64,000 bases of DNA, taken from positions 1 to 64,000 of the forward strand of contig NZ_JOID01000023.1 of NCBI RefSeq assembly GCF_000719865.1. Direction: 5' to 3'. Below, in pieces: positions 9,213 through 18,165 of the stretch (within the stretch, counting starts at the first letter, position 1; every line of letters starts with the position of its first letter). The notes under the pieces were generated by a model. It was not told where the DNA came from and searched no databases. It saw nothing but the letters and a program-made list of their open reading frames with translations. The position numbers and the translations under genes were made by a program. This stretch comes from Streptomyces albus subsp. albus (GTDB lineage: Bacteria; Actinomycetota; Actinomycetes; Streptomycetales; Streptomycetaceae).

Positions 9213-9477
9213 CTGAGCCTTCTCAGCGTTGTTCTCCAAGGTGAGGACGGCTTCGGTGGACCGTGACAGGGAACGGGCTGTGCCGCGCCCAAGCACGGGC
9301 GCCCCGGCGGGAAACCCGTACAGCCGAGGACGCGACCACCGGTGCCGACGGGACGGAGGCAGGGCGATGGCGGCCATCGCGGGCGACGCCGGGGCGGGTA
9401 CCGCTCCGGCCGGGCTCCGGCTGCCGGGAATCCTGCTGAGGACCCGCTCACCGAACACGCCCGCCCTACATGCTCGC

Positions 9478-10650
9478 TCAGAGCGCCAGAGAGACGGGGG
9501 GCTCGATGCCGAGCAGAAGACGGTCGTGGTCCTCCTCGGTGACATAAGGGTTGAGCCCGGCATAGCGAGTCCCCACGGACACGTCTCGCCAGAAACGCTG
9601 CAGGGGGTTGCCGGGGTCGAAGCCGCCGGCGCCATGCAGGTCGAGGAGCCACTCCACGGCCTGCCGGCATTCCGTGGCTGCGGAAACCAGCCGCATGCGC
9701 AGCTGCGCGCGTTCCAGGCTCGGCATGGGGTGGCCGGGATCCGTCGCGTCCAGTTGTCCGGCGACATCGAGGACGCGCCGGGTCGCGGTGTCGAGCAGGT
9801 GACTGGCCTGGCCGAAGCGGTGTCGGGCCAAGGGTGAGTCCGCGAGCCGGGAGTAGGTGGTCTGCGACGGTGCCCGCGTGCCGGCCAGCACCCCCTGAAG
9901 TACGGCGAGAGCACCGTGGGCCGCGCCGATCATGGGAGCCAGGTGCGCCACCACGGCGCCGACCGTGACGGCAGCGGGCGGGGGCGTGCGCCGGTCAGCC
10001 GGTGAGGTCGTGTACTCGGGCGGCACCACGACGTCCTCAGCGAGGAGCGTGTGGCTTCCCGTGCCCGCCAGCCCGACACTGCGCCACGATCGCTCGACAA
10101 CCAGGCCTTCCACCGGCACCAGCGCGGTGCCCACCCCTATCGGAGTCTCCTGGCGCAGGACGGGCACGATGAGGAAGGCCCATGCCGCGTCCTCGCACCC
10201 GGACGCCATCCGCCAGCGCCCCGACAGCCGTAGGCCGTCCGCGCTCTGCTGTCCATGTCCCTCGGCGACCGCGGTGGCACACACCAGCGCGTGAGGGTCG
10301 GCGAAGTACGCCGAACGGACCGGACCACGCAGACCGGTACCGACCGACTTCTTCGAGAAGCACGACAAGGACGTCACCCACGCGGTGGAAGGGCAGGCGG
10401 CCCCCAGAGCCATGGCCACCTGCGCCAGAGTGCGCAGATCGGCACCGAGACCACCGAGTTCGGGGGGTACCGTCAGGGCGAGGAGCCCCGCCTCCCGCAC
10501 GGCTGCCACGGAGGCGGGCGCCAGGCGGCCGGACTGCTCGGTCTCGGCGGCGTGCTCCGCGAGCGAGGGCGCGAGGGCGGCAGCGCGCGCTACGGGGTCC
10601 ACGCCCGCCGGGCGCATGTCGACAGCGTCAATGGACACGAGGGATTGCAT
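9478..10650 (-). CDS. Acyl-CoA-dehydrogenase-fold flavin monooxygenase
   Basis: A 390-residue member of the acyl-CoA dehydrogenase fold. The N-terminal helical part is VREAGLLALTVPPELGGLGAD, the middle barrel has LSGRWRMASGCEDAAWAFL, and the C-terminal bundle ends LQRFWRDVSVGTRYAGLNP. The SGRWRMASG and FWRDVSVGTRY blocks resemble group D two-component monooxygenases (HsaA, HpaB relatives) more than true dehydrogenases. Those enzymes hydroxylate phenols using FMNH2 or FADH2 from a separate reductase, and none is adjacent. GGAG lies directly against ATG 10650, so GTG 10638, 12 bases farther, may be the true start. The substrate is unknown. Confidence 0.8.
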   Translation of the reverse strand: MQSLVSIDAVDMRPAGVDPVARAAALAPSLAEHAAETEQSGRLAPASVAAVREAGLLALTVPPELGGLGADLRTLAQVAMALGAACPSTAWVTSLSCFSKKSVGTGLRGPVRSAYFADPHALVCATAVAEGHGQQSADGLRLSGRWRMASGCEDAAWAFLIVPVLRQETPIGVGTALVPVEGLVVERSWRSVGLAGTGSHTLLAEDVVVPPEYTTSPADRRTPPPAAVTVGAVVAHLAPMIGAAHGALAVLQGVLAGTRAPSQTTYSRLADSPLARHRFGQASHLLDTATRRVLDVAGQLDATDPGHPMPSLERAQLRMRLVSAATECRQAVEWLLDLHGAGGFDPGNPLQRFWRDVSVGTRYAGLNPYVTEEDHDRLLLGIEPPVSLAL

Positions 10651-10700
10651 CTCCTGTGGATCGGTGGGTTTCGCCGGGGGCTCGCCGCGGGCGGACGATG

Positions 10701-11558
10701 TCAGTCGGTCTTTTCGTGTGCCGACCAGGGAAGGTCCCGGACGGTTCCCGCCAGTGCGAGGCGCTGGGCCTCGGCCGAGCCGGGTTCGGCGGTGAAGAGG
10801 ATGAAGCGCAAGTCGCCGTCATCGATGGACAGCGTGTCGCAGTCGACGAGGATGTCGCCCATGTCGGGGTGACGTACTGTAACGCGCTCCTCACGGACCG
10901 GCGCGTCAGCCCGCCCTTCCCACAGTGAGCGGAAGCGGCTGCTGGCGGAGATGAGGTCGCCCACCAGAGTGCTCAGGCGCGCGTCCGCCGGATAGCGGAC
11001 GACCGCTCTGCGCAGATCGGCGACGACGGTGGACTCAAAGCGGGCTGTCCGTCCGGAGGAACGGAAGATCGAGCCAGGTGTGCCCACGAACAGGCGCCAG
11101 GCCACGTTCCGTTCACGTCCTGGGCCGGGCACCGGCCCGCAACCCATCACGGACCCCCAGACGTCGTTCCACGCGATCACTGTCCAGGTCGCATCGCAGA
11201 CACACACCGGAACGTCGTTCAGCCGGTCGAGCAGGCGTTGGGCGCCACCACCGATGTGTTGCGGTACGCAGCCGTCACCAGTCAGGGAGTAGCCGGCGAG
11301 CACGCAGAGATACTCGTAGTCTTCGCGGCCCAGCCGCAGAGCCCGGGCAAGTGCCTCCAGAACCTCCCGGGACGGATGGCCCTGCCCCTGCTCCAGGCGC
11401 TTGATGTAGTCGGCTGAGACCCCTGCCAGCCGGCCCAGCTCCTCGCGCCGCAGGCCGGGAACCCGGCGGCGGCCAATGCTTTGAACGCCCGCCTGCCCAG
11501 GCGTCGTTCGATCGCGCCACTGACGCAGCATCGCTCCGAGGTTGTTGCTCTCCAACAT
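10701..11558 (-). CDS. XRE regulator with MmyB-like ligand-binding domain
   Basis: A 285-residue regulator. The N-terminal helix-turn-helix (residues about 30-85) reads VPGLRREELGRLAGVSADY and LEQGQGHPS, the signature of the MmyB/helix-turn-helix group in actinomycetes. A PAS-like C-terminal domain follows (CDATWTVIAWNDVWGSVMG, ERNVAWRLFVGTPGSIFRSS, VRHPDMGDILVDCDTLSIDDGD), which binds fatty-acid-like ligands in this family. These proteins often control neighbouring oxidoreductases, and the flavin monooxygenase lies 50 bases downstream on the same strand, so co-transcription is likely. The start has no strong ribosome site. Confidence 0.9.
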   Translation of the reverse strand: MLESNNLGAMLRQWRDRTTPGQAGVQSIGRRRVPGLRREELGRLAGVSADYIKRLEQGQGHPSREVLEALARALRLGREDYEYLCVLAGYSLTGDGCVPQHIGGGAQRLLDRLNDVPVCVCDATWTVIAWNDVWGSVMGCGPVPGPGRERNVAWRLFVGTPGSIFRSSGRTARFESTVVADLRRAVVRYPADARLSTLVGDLISASSRFRSLWEGRADAPVREERVTVRHPDMGDILVDCDTLSIDDGDLRFILFTAEPGSAEAQRLALAGTVRDLPWSAHEKTD

Positions 11559-11688
11559 GCTTCGAGCCTAGCCACCCGGCGTCTGCTGAGCCTGGCCCAA
11601 ACACTCCCAGGCAACCGCTTCTGAAGCTTCTCCTTGATCGTGCAGGGTCGCGGCGACAGAGCGGCGGGCCGGAGTACACCGGAGTACA

Positions 11689-11726
11689 GGAGCCCTGCCG
11701 CGCCGACAGGCGCGCGGCAGGGCTCC
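11689..11726 (-). terminator. Strong hairpin downstream of the XRE-DUF397 pair
   Basis: The left arm at 11689-11703 pairs perfectly with 11712-11726 (15 base pairs; GGAGCCCTGCCGCG on the left) around an eight-base loop. It starts 22 bases after the DUF397 stop codon. It has no U-tract, as usual in streptomycetes, and could act in both directions. Confidence 0.75.
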
Positions 11727-11747
11727 CTCGCTCTCGCCGTGCTGCGG

Positions 11748-11960
11748 TCAGGCGGACGGGCCGGTGACGAGCCCGACGAACGACGACCAGGCGTCCGGGG
11801 ACACGGCCAGCACCGGCCCGCTGCGGTCCTTGGAGTCCCGGACGTGGACGGTCTCCGTCAGGGCGGCCACCTCCACGCACTCACCGCCTCCGCCGGTGCT
11901 GTAACTGCTCTTGAACCATGCGGCTTCGGGCACGGCCGACTCCGAGCGCTCAGCGTTCAT
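11748..11960 (-). CDS. DUF397 domain protein
   Basis: A 70-residue protein with the family marks WFKSSYSTGGGGECVEVA and VHVRDSKDRSGPVLAVSPDAWSSFV. DUF397 proteins are small partners of XRE/DUF5753 regulators across actinomycetes and have been linked to development (the BldB/WhiJ group). The ATG overlaps the stop of the upstream XRE gene by four bases, so the pair is translationally coupled. The exact biochemical role is unknown. Confidence 0.95.
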   Translation of the reverse strand: MNAERSESAVPEAAWFKSSYSTGGGGECVEVAALTETVHVRDSKDRSGPVLAVSPDAWSSFVGLVTGPSA

Positions 11961-12847
11961 GACTCTCCCAACAGTCTCTCGACGAAAGTCGATGACTCAC
12001 GCGGTGTGAGTGCCTGAGACCGGAGGATGCCATAGCGGGTTTCGAGTTCGCGGATCTTTGCCTGCTCCGTGTACAGGCGGCTGTCGTCCTGCACCTCGGT
12101 ATAGGCGATGCGCCGCCCCGTCGATGCGTCGATCAGTGTGAACGGCCCTCCCAGAGCCGCGTGATCCTCCCGCTCGGTCGGCATGACCTGGATCTCCACA
12201 TTGCGAAGGTGCCCGAGGCGAAGCATCTTCTCCCACTGCTCCCGCAGAGCCGCGCGCCCGCCGATGGGCCTGCGAAGGGCCGCCTCCTCGACGATGAAAC
12301 TGAGCAGTGGCGCGGGCCGTCGGTCGTGGATCCCCTGGCGTGCCATGCGCGCGCTCAGGCGCTGCTCGATGATGTCCTCGTCAAGCAGCGGCCGTTGGAG
12401 ACGGAACCCGGCCCGCGCGTATTCCTCGGTCTGCAGCAGCCCGGGTACCGCGTAGACGGCGTAGACGTACAGGGCCGTCGCGCCCGCCTCAAGGCGCGCG
12501 GCGTCGCGGAAGAAGCTCGGGTACTGGGCCCGTTCGACTTCCTTCTTGAGCGCCTTGAGGAGTCCGCCCGCCTCCAGGATTTCGTCCGCCCTGTCGATGA
12601 ACGTGGGCAGCGGGACGCGCCTGCCCTGCTCGAAGGCCGCGATGGTGGACCCCGAGTAGTTCAGCAGGGAGCCGAACTCCGGGCGCTCCAGGCCCGCTCG
12701 TGTGCGCAGCAGCTTCAACTGGCGGCCGAACGCCGTCACGATGCCCGTTCCGGACCCGCCGTCCCGCAACTCCGAGTCGTCGTCCGCCGTGTGCCCTTGG
12801 GGCTGGGCCGCGGCCGTCGTCTCCTGTCCCCTCGGTTCCTCGCGCAT
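11957..12847 (-). CDS. XRE regulator with DUF5753 domain (WhiJ-like)
   Basis: A 296-residue protein. The helix-turn-helix lies at about residues 38-95 (FGRQLKLLRTRAGLERPEFG, GSTIAAFEQGRRVP). The DUF5753 domain fills the rest: YAVPGLLQTEEYARA, LLSFIVEEAALRRPIGG, EIQVMPTEREDHAALGGPF and YTEVQDDSRLYTEQAKI. It is partnered with the overlapping DUF397 gene; such pairs act in developmental or antibiotic control. ATG 12847 follows GAGGGGG at a good distance; GTG 12871, eight codons upstream with GGAAGG, is an alternative. The gene is divergent from a GNAT gene with a large inverted repeat between them. Confidence 0.9.
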   Translation of the reverse strand: MREEPRGQETTAAAQPQGHTADDDSELRDGGSGTGIVTAFGRQLKLLRTRAGLERPEFGSLLNYSGSTIAAFEQGRRVPLPTFIDRADEILEAGGLLKALKKEVERAQYPSFFRDAARLEAGATALYVYAVYAVPGLLQTEEYARAGFRLQRPLLDEDIIEQRLSARMARQGIHDRRPAPLLSFIVEEAALRRPIGGRAALREQWEKMLRLGHLRNVEIQVMPTEREDHAALGGPFTLIDASTGRRIAYTEVQDDSRLYTEQAKIRELETRYGILRSQALTPRESSTFVERLLGES

Positions 12848-13020
12848 GTCCCTGTCGTCCCCCTCGTGCACTGCCCCACCGTCCTTCCAGCCGGCCGTAT
12901 GCTCCAGCCCTGCCCAACCGGACGGGCAGGGGGCCGGTAACGCCGCACAGCGCGTACAACGCCGCGAGCGGTGCGCGCACGGCGCATACAGCCCACTGCT
13001 CCGGCCGCGCTCCCGCCCGG

Positions 13021-13055
13021 CCTCTCGCACCGTGCGCGGACAACGGTGCGAGAGG
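13021..13055. promoter_or_regulatory. 13-bp perfect inverted repeat between divergent genes
   Basis: CCTCTCGCACCGT at 13021-13033 is repeated inverted at 13043-13055 with a nine-base spacer. It lies between the start codons of the XRE regulator and the GNAT gene, so a simple terminator is unlikely. It may be an operator, for example of the XRE protein, or a leader hairpin. Confidence 0.6.
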
Positions 13056-13170
13056 TGCGGGACACCGGAGCGGACGGGGCGCGGACAATCCGCTGGGGCG
13101 CGGGTGCCCCGCCGTGGGAGGATGCCGCCGCTGCGCGCAGGCGCGAAGTCAACAAGACGGGGAGGCAGCG

Positions 13171-13731
13171 GTGTTCGCGGTATCCCTGGGCGAGGACGGT
13201 GCGGAGCTGGGGCCGCTGGAGCCCTGGCACGCCGGGGAGTTCCTCGCCCACATGGACCGGGGGCGGGAGTTCATCGGGCAGTACATCGGCCTGGCCGACG
13301 TGGTCACGGATCCGGAGTCGAGCCGGGCGTTCCTCCAGTCGTACGCGGACAAGGCCGCCGCAGACACCGGACGCATCTACGGCATCCGGACGGACGGCGA
13401 GCTGGTCGGCGGCGTGCTCTTCCGGACCTTCGACGCCCGGCACGGCACCGCCGAGGCGGGGTGCTGGCTGGAGCCGTCGGCGGTGGGGCGTGGCCTGGTC
13501 ACCAGGGCGGCGCGCGTCATCATCGACTGGGCCGTCGAGGAGCGGGGCATCCACCGCGTGGAGTGGCGGGCCGCGGCGGCGAACGAGCCCAGCATCGCCG
13601 TCGCGCGGCGGCTGGGGATGACGAGGGACGGTGTGCTGCGCCAGAACTACCCGCGCCGGGGAGAACGGTTCGACACGGAGATCTGGTCGGTGCTCGCCCC
13701 GGAGTGGCGGGCGGGCCGGGCTGCACGCTGA
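13171..13731 (+). CDS. GNAT acetyltransferase, RimJ/RimL type
   Basis: A 186-residue protein with the fold of ribosomal-protein N-acetyltransferases: LEPWHAGEFLAHMDRGREF at the start, IYGIRTDGELVGGVLF in the core strands, an acetyl-CoA site in CWLEPSAVGRGLVTRAAR and a C-terminal RVEWRAAAANEPSIAVARRL GMTRDG block. It transfers an acetyl group from acetyl-CoA to an amine; the target is unknown. GTG 13171 has an excellent GGGGAGG six bases upstream. It stands alone, with the hydrolase gene 88 bases downstream. Confidence 0.85.
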   Translation: MFAVSLGEDGAELGPLEPWHAGEFLAHMDRGREFIGQYIGLADVVTDPESSRAFLQSYADKAAADTGRIYGIRTDGELVGGVLFRTFDARHGTAEAGCWLEPSAVGRGLVTRAARVIIDWAVEERGIHRVEWRAAAANEPSIAVARRLGMTRDGVLRQNYPRRGERFDTEIWSVLAPEWRAGRAAR

Positions 13732-13819
13732 ACGGAAGGTTTCCGGCCCGGCCCCCGGCGCACCGCACGCGGCGTCACAGAGGCCGAAGGGCCGGGTCAT
13801 CAAGGGGACGGGGGACTGT

Positions 13820-14971
13820 GTGCCAGTCGGATATCTGATCAGTGTGGCCGTCATCGCGGCCGTGACGCTCTGCGCGCTGGCGCCGCCTCGGCGGCCGCGG
13901 CCGCTCGCCGGGCTGAGCTTCCGCCTCGGGCTGCTGCTCACCGAGGCGCCGGTTCTGGGCGGCTACTGGCTGCTGGCGTCGACGGTGCCGGCGTTCGCTC
14001 AGGGGCACATCAGGACTCCGGGTGCCTGGGCGGTGGTTGGGGCGGCGGCTCTCACGGGCACGGGTCTCGTGGTCCTCGCGCGGCGCGGTCTGCGGGCCGC
14101 CCCGGTGCTCGAGCGGGCCCTCGCCGAAGGGCTGGGGCCGGACCGGCGGGCGGCCCCCGGTGCCGGGCCGGAGCCGAGGCCCGGCCGGCGCCGCCGGCTC
14201 GTCCGGACGCTGTTCGCACCGGTGTTCCCGCGCCGCCGCGACGTCGAGCGGATACCGGACCTCCGCTACGGTGACGCCGGCCGCCGCAATCTGCTCGACG
14301 TCTACCGCCATCGCTCCCGTCCGGTGGGTGGCCCGGTGCTGATCCATCTGCACGGCGGGGGATACAGGCAGGGCCGCAAGAACACCCAGTCGCTCCCTCT
14401 GCTGTACCGCCTCGCGAGCCGGGGATGGGTCTGCGTGAGCGCCAACTACCGCTTGAAGCCGGCCGCGCGCCACCCCGACCATCTCGTCGACCTGAAGCGG
14501 GTGATCGCCTGGGTCCGTGCCCATGGGCCGGAGTACGGCGCCGATCCGTCCCGGCTGTTCGTCGCGGGCAGTTCGGCGGGCGGGCACATGGCGGCGCTGG
14601 CCGCGCTCACCCCGAACGACGCCGCCTTCCAACCGGGGTTCGAGGAGGCGGACACCTCGGTCACCGCGGCCGTCTGCCTGGGCGGCTACTTCGGCCCGTA
14701 CGACGACGGAGACGAGTCCTCGTCACCGGTGGCCCACGTCCGCGCCGACGCGCCGCCGTTCCTCATCGTCCACGGTGACCGGGACACGGTCGTGCCGGCG
14801 GCGGAGGCCCGCCGGTTCGCCGAGACGCTGCGCGCCGCGTCCGCGAGCCCTGTCGTCCACGCCGAACTCCCGGGCGCGCAACACGCTTTCGACCTGTTCC
14901 CCTCAGTGCGCTTCGAGGCGGTGGTGGACGCCGTCGAGAAGTTCGCGGACCGTGTCCTGCGGGGCCGCTGA
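13820..14971 (+). CDS. Alpha/beta-hydrolase (HSL-type esterase) with membrane anchor
   Basis: A 383-residue protein with about three N-terminal membrane helices (residues 1-90) and a hormone-sensitive-lipase-like domain. The oxyanion motif HGGGY is at 178-182. The nucleophile is S252 in GSSAGG, the acid is D322 in HGDRDTVVP and the base is H355 in QHAFD. A FAGLS-free N-part and the position after the helices suggest a cytoplasmic or external face catalytic domain hydrolysing acyl esters. GTG 13820 lies 4-9 bases after a GGGGACGGGGGA tract. The physiological substrate is unknown. Confidence 0.85.
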   Translation: MPVGYLISVAVIAAVTLCALAPPRRPRPLAGLSFRLGLLLTEAPVLGGYWLLASTVPAFAQGHIRTPGAWAVVGAAALTGTGLVVLARRGLRAAPVLERALAEGLGPDRRAAPGAGPEPRPGRRRRLVRTLFAPVFPRRRDVERIPDLRYGDAGRRNLLDVYRHRSRPVGGPVLIHLHGGGYRQGRKNTQSLPLLYRLASRGWVCVSANYRLKPAARHPDHLVDLKRVIAWVRAHGPEYGADPSRLFVAGSSAGGHMAALAALTPNDAAFQPGFEEADTSVTAAVCLGGYFGPYDDGDESSSPVAHVRADAPPFLIVHGDRDTVVPAAEARRFAETLRAASASPVVHAELPGAQHAFDLFPSVRFEAVVDAVEKFADRVLRGR

Positions 14972-15158
14972 GATCACCGTGTCTGCCCGGTCCTCCCCGT
15001 CGCGGGTGCGCCTGTACGCCTGCGAGGGCCATGCGCGGGCCGAGCCGGGGGGTGAGCCGGCAGGCGCCCGTGTGCCGTTGCCCCGGGGGCTCCGCAACGT
15101 CAGGATACGGACCCGTCACGGCGTCCGTCGTCCGCTGCCGGTTCTGGAGGGAGTGTGC

Positions 15159-15980
15159 GTGCCTATGGTGTCCGAGTTTGCCGTGCTGGGCCCGGAAGAG
15201 GTGCGCGGGCTGCAGGAGAGGGCGGCCCGGGCCCTTCCGGCGGAGCGGGTGGAGAGGACCGGGGGGTGGTGGCTGCGCCATGCCCCCCGTTCTCCCTGGT
15301 GGGTGGGGACGGTGCTGCCCCACGGAGCCGCCGGGCACCCCGGCGAACTGGTGCGCAGGGTCGGCGAGGCCGAGAGGTTCTGCGCCGGCCGGGGCGGGAA
15401 GGCCCGGTTCCAGATCACCCCATCCGCGTGCCCGGAGGGCCTGGACACGCTGCTGGCGGAGCGCGGCTACCGGCGTGAGAGCCCGGTGTCCCTGCAAGCG
15501 GCGTCGGCCGCGCGGGTTCTGGAACGGATGCCGGTGTCCGCTGAGCCGCCGCTGCGTGTGCGGCTGGACGGTCTCCCGTCACCGGCGTGGTTCGAGGTCT
15601 GGCACGCGGTACAGGGCCACGGCGTCGACCCCGGTGCCGAGCGGGAGTTGCTCGCTCGCGTGGAGGTGCCGTCCGCCTACGCCACCGCGATGCTCGGGGA
15701 CGAGGCCGTGGCGGTGGGCCGTGCGGTCGCGGACACGGGCTGGGCGGGCGTGTTCGGCATGGCCACGCTGCCCCTGGCGCGCGGCCGGGGCGCGGCACGC
15801 GGAGTGCTGTCCGCGCTGGCCGGCTGGGCCCGCGCCCACGGTGCCGAGCGCATGTACCTCCAAGTCGAGCGGGACAACGCCCCCGCTGTCCGGCTGTACG
15901 AGCGGGCGGGGTTCCGGGAAGTCTGCCGCTACCACTACCGAATCGCGGGGGATGAGCGCCGCCACCGGCATCCGGCCTGA
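15159..15980 (+). CDS. GNAT acetyltransferase with N-terminal extra domain (273 aa)
   Basis: The C-terminal 100 residues carry the GNAT core: [19 protein letters not shown] is the acetyl-CoA pyrophosphate loop and YLQVERDNAPAVRLYERAGF is motif B. The N-terminal 150 residues (RTGGWWLRHAPRSPWWVGTV, RFQITPSACPEGLDTLLAER) resemble the N-domain of actinomycete double-GNAT proteins such as MshD-like enzymes, in which the first domain has lost activity. GTG 15159 is favoured because GGAGGGA lies six bases upstream; ATG 15165 is an alternative. The acceptor is unknown. Confidence 0.85.
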   Translation: MPMVSEFAVLGPEEVRGLQERAARALPAERVERTGGWWLRHAPRSPWWVGTVLPHGAAGHPGELVRRVGEAERFCAGRGGKARFQITPSACPEGLDTLLAERGYRRESPVSLQAASAARVLERMPVSAEPPLRVRLDGLPSPAWFEVWHAVQGHGVDPGAERELLARVEVPSAYATAMLGDEAVAVGRAVADTGWAGVFGMATLPLARGRGAARGVLSALAGWARAHGAERMYLQVERDNAPAVRLYERAGFREVCRYHYRIAGDERRHRHPA

Positions 15981-16006
15981 GCCCGGACGCCGGCCCCGAT
16001 CCCATC

Positions 16007-16030
16007 CCCGTGCCCGTGCCCGTGCCCGTG
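16007..16030. repeat. Hexamer repeat CCCGTG, four copies
   Basis: Four perfect tandem copies of CCCGTG lie just downstream of the GNAT stop codon, in the 180-base gap before the convergent acetyltransferase. It is one of several microsatellites in this window. Confidence 0.9.
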
Positions 16031-16162
16031 CTGGGCGTCGCCGCGACCAGCCCCACTCCCGCCCGACTCCAAGCCGGCCGTCGCTGTCGTCAAACCGGCC
16101 GCTCGGCCCGAGCGCACTCGATCACGTGAGCATCAAGTCCCGGGGGCGGGCGCGGTCCCGCG

Positions 16163-16666
16163 TCACGGCAACAAGCGGGTGAGCCAAGCCACTTCACCGC
16201 TGTCCTCCGTGGAGACGTGGTCCCGTTCGAACCCGAGCTTCTCCAGGACACGCAACGACGGTGTGTTCCACGTTCCGACGGTCGACCAGAGCCGTTTCCG
16301 CCCGGTCGCGACAGCGGCGTCGAGCACCGCGCCGGCGGCCTCGGTGGCGTAGCCGTGCCCGTGCACCCGCTGGAACAACTCATACGCGATCTCGGGCTCT
16401 TCCAGGGTGGTGCGGCCGATGATCAGCCCGCAGTAGCCGATGAAGTCCCCTTCGTCGCGGCGCTGGACGGGCAGCGTGGCGATCCCCGTCGCCGCCGTCT
16501 CGGTGAGCAGCTTCGTGATGGCCGTCCGGATGTGCTCGACCGTCGGCGTCCCCTTGCCGCGTTCGGAGAGGAGGGCACAGAACTCGGCGGCGTCCGATTC
16601 GGCCCACGGCCGCAGTATCAACCGCTCGATCTCCAGGTGGAACGACATCGTCTTGTATGCAGACAT
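16163..16666 (-). CDS. GNAT acetyltransferase, RimJ/RimL type
   Basis: A 167-residue protein of the same broad group as ribosomal-protein alanine acetyltransferases. It opens with ERLILRPWAESDAAEFCALL, contains IGYCGLIIGRTTLEEPEIAY, the acetyl-CoA loop RVHGHGYATEAAGAVLDAA and the closing WNTPSLRVLEKLGFERD. ATG 16666 follows GGAGCAG by about 12 bases; GTG 16684 would add six residues. The acceptor cannot be predicted. It is convergent with the preceding GNAT gene. Confidence 0.85.
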   Translation of the reverse strand: MSAYKTMSFHLEIERLILRPWAESDAAEFCALLSERGKGTPTVEHIRTAITKLLTETAATGIATLPVQRRDEGDFIGYCGLIIGRTTLEEPEIAYELFQRVHGHGYATEAAGAVLDAAVATGRKRLWSTVGTWNTPSLRVLEKLGFERDHVSTEDSGEVAWLTRLLP

Positions 16667-16827
16667 GGGCCCACTCTGCTCCACGGGCCACCGCGAACCA
16701 CGGCCAGGTCACCGGGGGCAGGCCGACCCGACAACCAAAGGATTCGGCCCGGTCCCAGCCGCTTGACCCGCGAACCACATGTCATTTTCGTGTCAGACCC
16801 CTACCGAGGCAACGGGCGCTGATGGAC

Positions 16828-17487
16828 CTATCGCGAGAGGGCGCGGCTTCGGTCGGTCTGCTGCAGGGCCGTCCCGGTGGGGACGACGCCGGAAACCCAT
16901 CCCGTGGTGCCTGCCTTGAGCGTGCGCAGGTCTGTGACAGCGGTGATGGCGCGGCGCGCCAAGTCGTTGTAGGAGCGGTCGCTGAGCGTGTCGTGCAGGC
17001 TGCCGTGCGCGGTGAAGCCTGCCGCGTGCAGCGCCCCGGACACGTGGCCGAACGCGCCCCACCTGCGACCACTGGTGATGTCCAGACCGGCCCGGTTGTC
17101 GTTGAGATCGGCGTACAGCAACTCGAGCCCGTCGGGGTTCTTGAACACGGTCGTCGCGGGCTGCTCGGGTGTGCACAACTCGAGGAGGACACAGCGGCCG
17201 GCGCCGATCAGGCCGGTGCTGCCGTTGGTCTCGATCACCATGCTCCACGTTGGACTGATACGGCCGGCCACGAGGAGGATCCGGTCTTCCGCAATCCCCT
17301 CATCGGCTTCCTCTCGTAGCGCATCGACAGGGCCGGCGACCCCGCTCAGGTGGCCTGCTTCCATGGCCTGCAGCGCCTCGCGGGGCGGCAGAGCGGTGAA
17401 GGTGAGGCACCAGCCTCCGAAGTAGCCGTCGAGCGTCGTCAGCAAGTCCATGCCTGTGCTTTTGCTCCTGCCGGGAGTCGTGTGCAT
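16828..17487 (-). CDS. DUF6461-family protein
   Basis: A 219-residue soluble protein. The features FGGWCLTFTALPPREALQAM, SMVIETNGSTGL and a terminal domain with LDITSGRRWGAFGHVSGALH match the actinomycete DUF6461 family of unknown function, in which a WSxxxEPNG-like turn is typical. There is no signal peptide or membrane helix. ATG 17487 has AGGGGA ten bases upstream and is preferred over the upstream TTG 17511. No partner is obvious, and the flanking genes are both acetyltransferases. Confidence 0.7.
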   Translation of the reverse strand: MHTTPGRSKSTGMDLLTTLDGYFGGWCLTFTALPPREALQAMEAGHLSGVAGPVDALREEADEGIAEDRILLVAGRISPTWSMVIETNGSTGLIGAGRCVLLELCTPEQPATTVFKNPDGLELLYADLNDNRAGLDITSGRRWGAFGHVSGALHAAGFTAHGSLHDTLSDRSYNDLARRAITAVTDLRTLKAGTTGWVSGVVPTGTALQQTDRSRALSR

Positions 17488-17580
17488 GAGAACGGCGTCC
17501 CCTGAAGTCAAGGGGAAGCTCCGGTGGTCTGCAACGACTCCTCGGCGCGTTCACCGCGGTCGTCACTGGTTCCGCCGGGC

Positions 17581-18165
17581 TCACGAAACGCCGGACGGAG
17601 CCCGGGGCCTGTCGAGGACCAGCTCGCGCTCCACCTTCGCGGGGTCGCCCTTCACGGGAACGGTCTGCCCGGAGGGTGTGAATCCGTACCGGCGGTAGAA
17701 GCGCTCGGCCCGCGCGTTGTCCTCGTGGACGTACAGGCGCGCCCTCGTCACGTCCTCGACCGACCACGCCCACGCGACGGCCGCCTCGAAGAGCGCGTCG
17801 ATCACACCGCTGCCGCGGTGTTCGGGGCGCACGAAGACACCGACGACGTGCGCCTGGCGCCGCTCGACGGTCGTGCCGAACGGGTCGACGCCGCCCGCGT
17901 CCTCGATCAGCACGGTCACCGTGCCGGTCCAGGCTCCGTTCCGGCCGTCCTCGGCCACGAACTGGCGCACCCGCGTCCCGCCGGCCGACGAGCCCCTGGC
18001 CCGTTCCTGCCAGAAGGAGTCCGGCTTCGCGGCCGCCTGCTCGTACGTGTCGAGAAAGGCGATCGGAGCGGCCGGGTCCTTCAGTGCCAGGAGCCGCAGC
18101 TCCTTCACCTCGCGCCACTCCTCGGCACGGATGGGGCGGACGGCGTGGCGCGGTACTTCGTTCAT
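17581..18165 (-). CDS. GNAT acetyltransferase
   Basis: A 194-residue protein with a full GNAT core: IRAEEWREVKELRLLALKDP at the start, TVTVLIEDAGG, the acetyl-CoA loop VGVFVRPEHRGSGVIDALFE and motif B YVHEDNARAERFYRRYGF. Members with this spacing include small-molecule (for example antibiotic or polyamine) acetyltransferases, but nothing singles out a substrate. ATG 18165 is the first start before the conserved block. It lies 94 bases upstream of the DUF6461 gene on the same strand, so the two may be co-transcribed. Confidence 0.85.
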   Translation of the reverse strand: MNEVPRHAVRPIRAEEWREVKELRLLALKDPAAPIAFLDTYEQAAAKPDSFWQERARGSSAGGTRVRQFVAEDGRNGAWTGTVTVLIEDAGGVDPFGTTVERRQAHVVGVFVRPEHRGSGVIDALFEAAVAWAWSVEDVTRARLYVHEDNARAERFYRRYGFTPSGQTVPVKGDPAKVERELVLDRPRAPSGVS

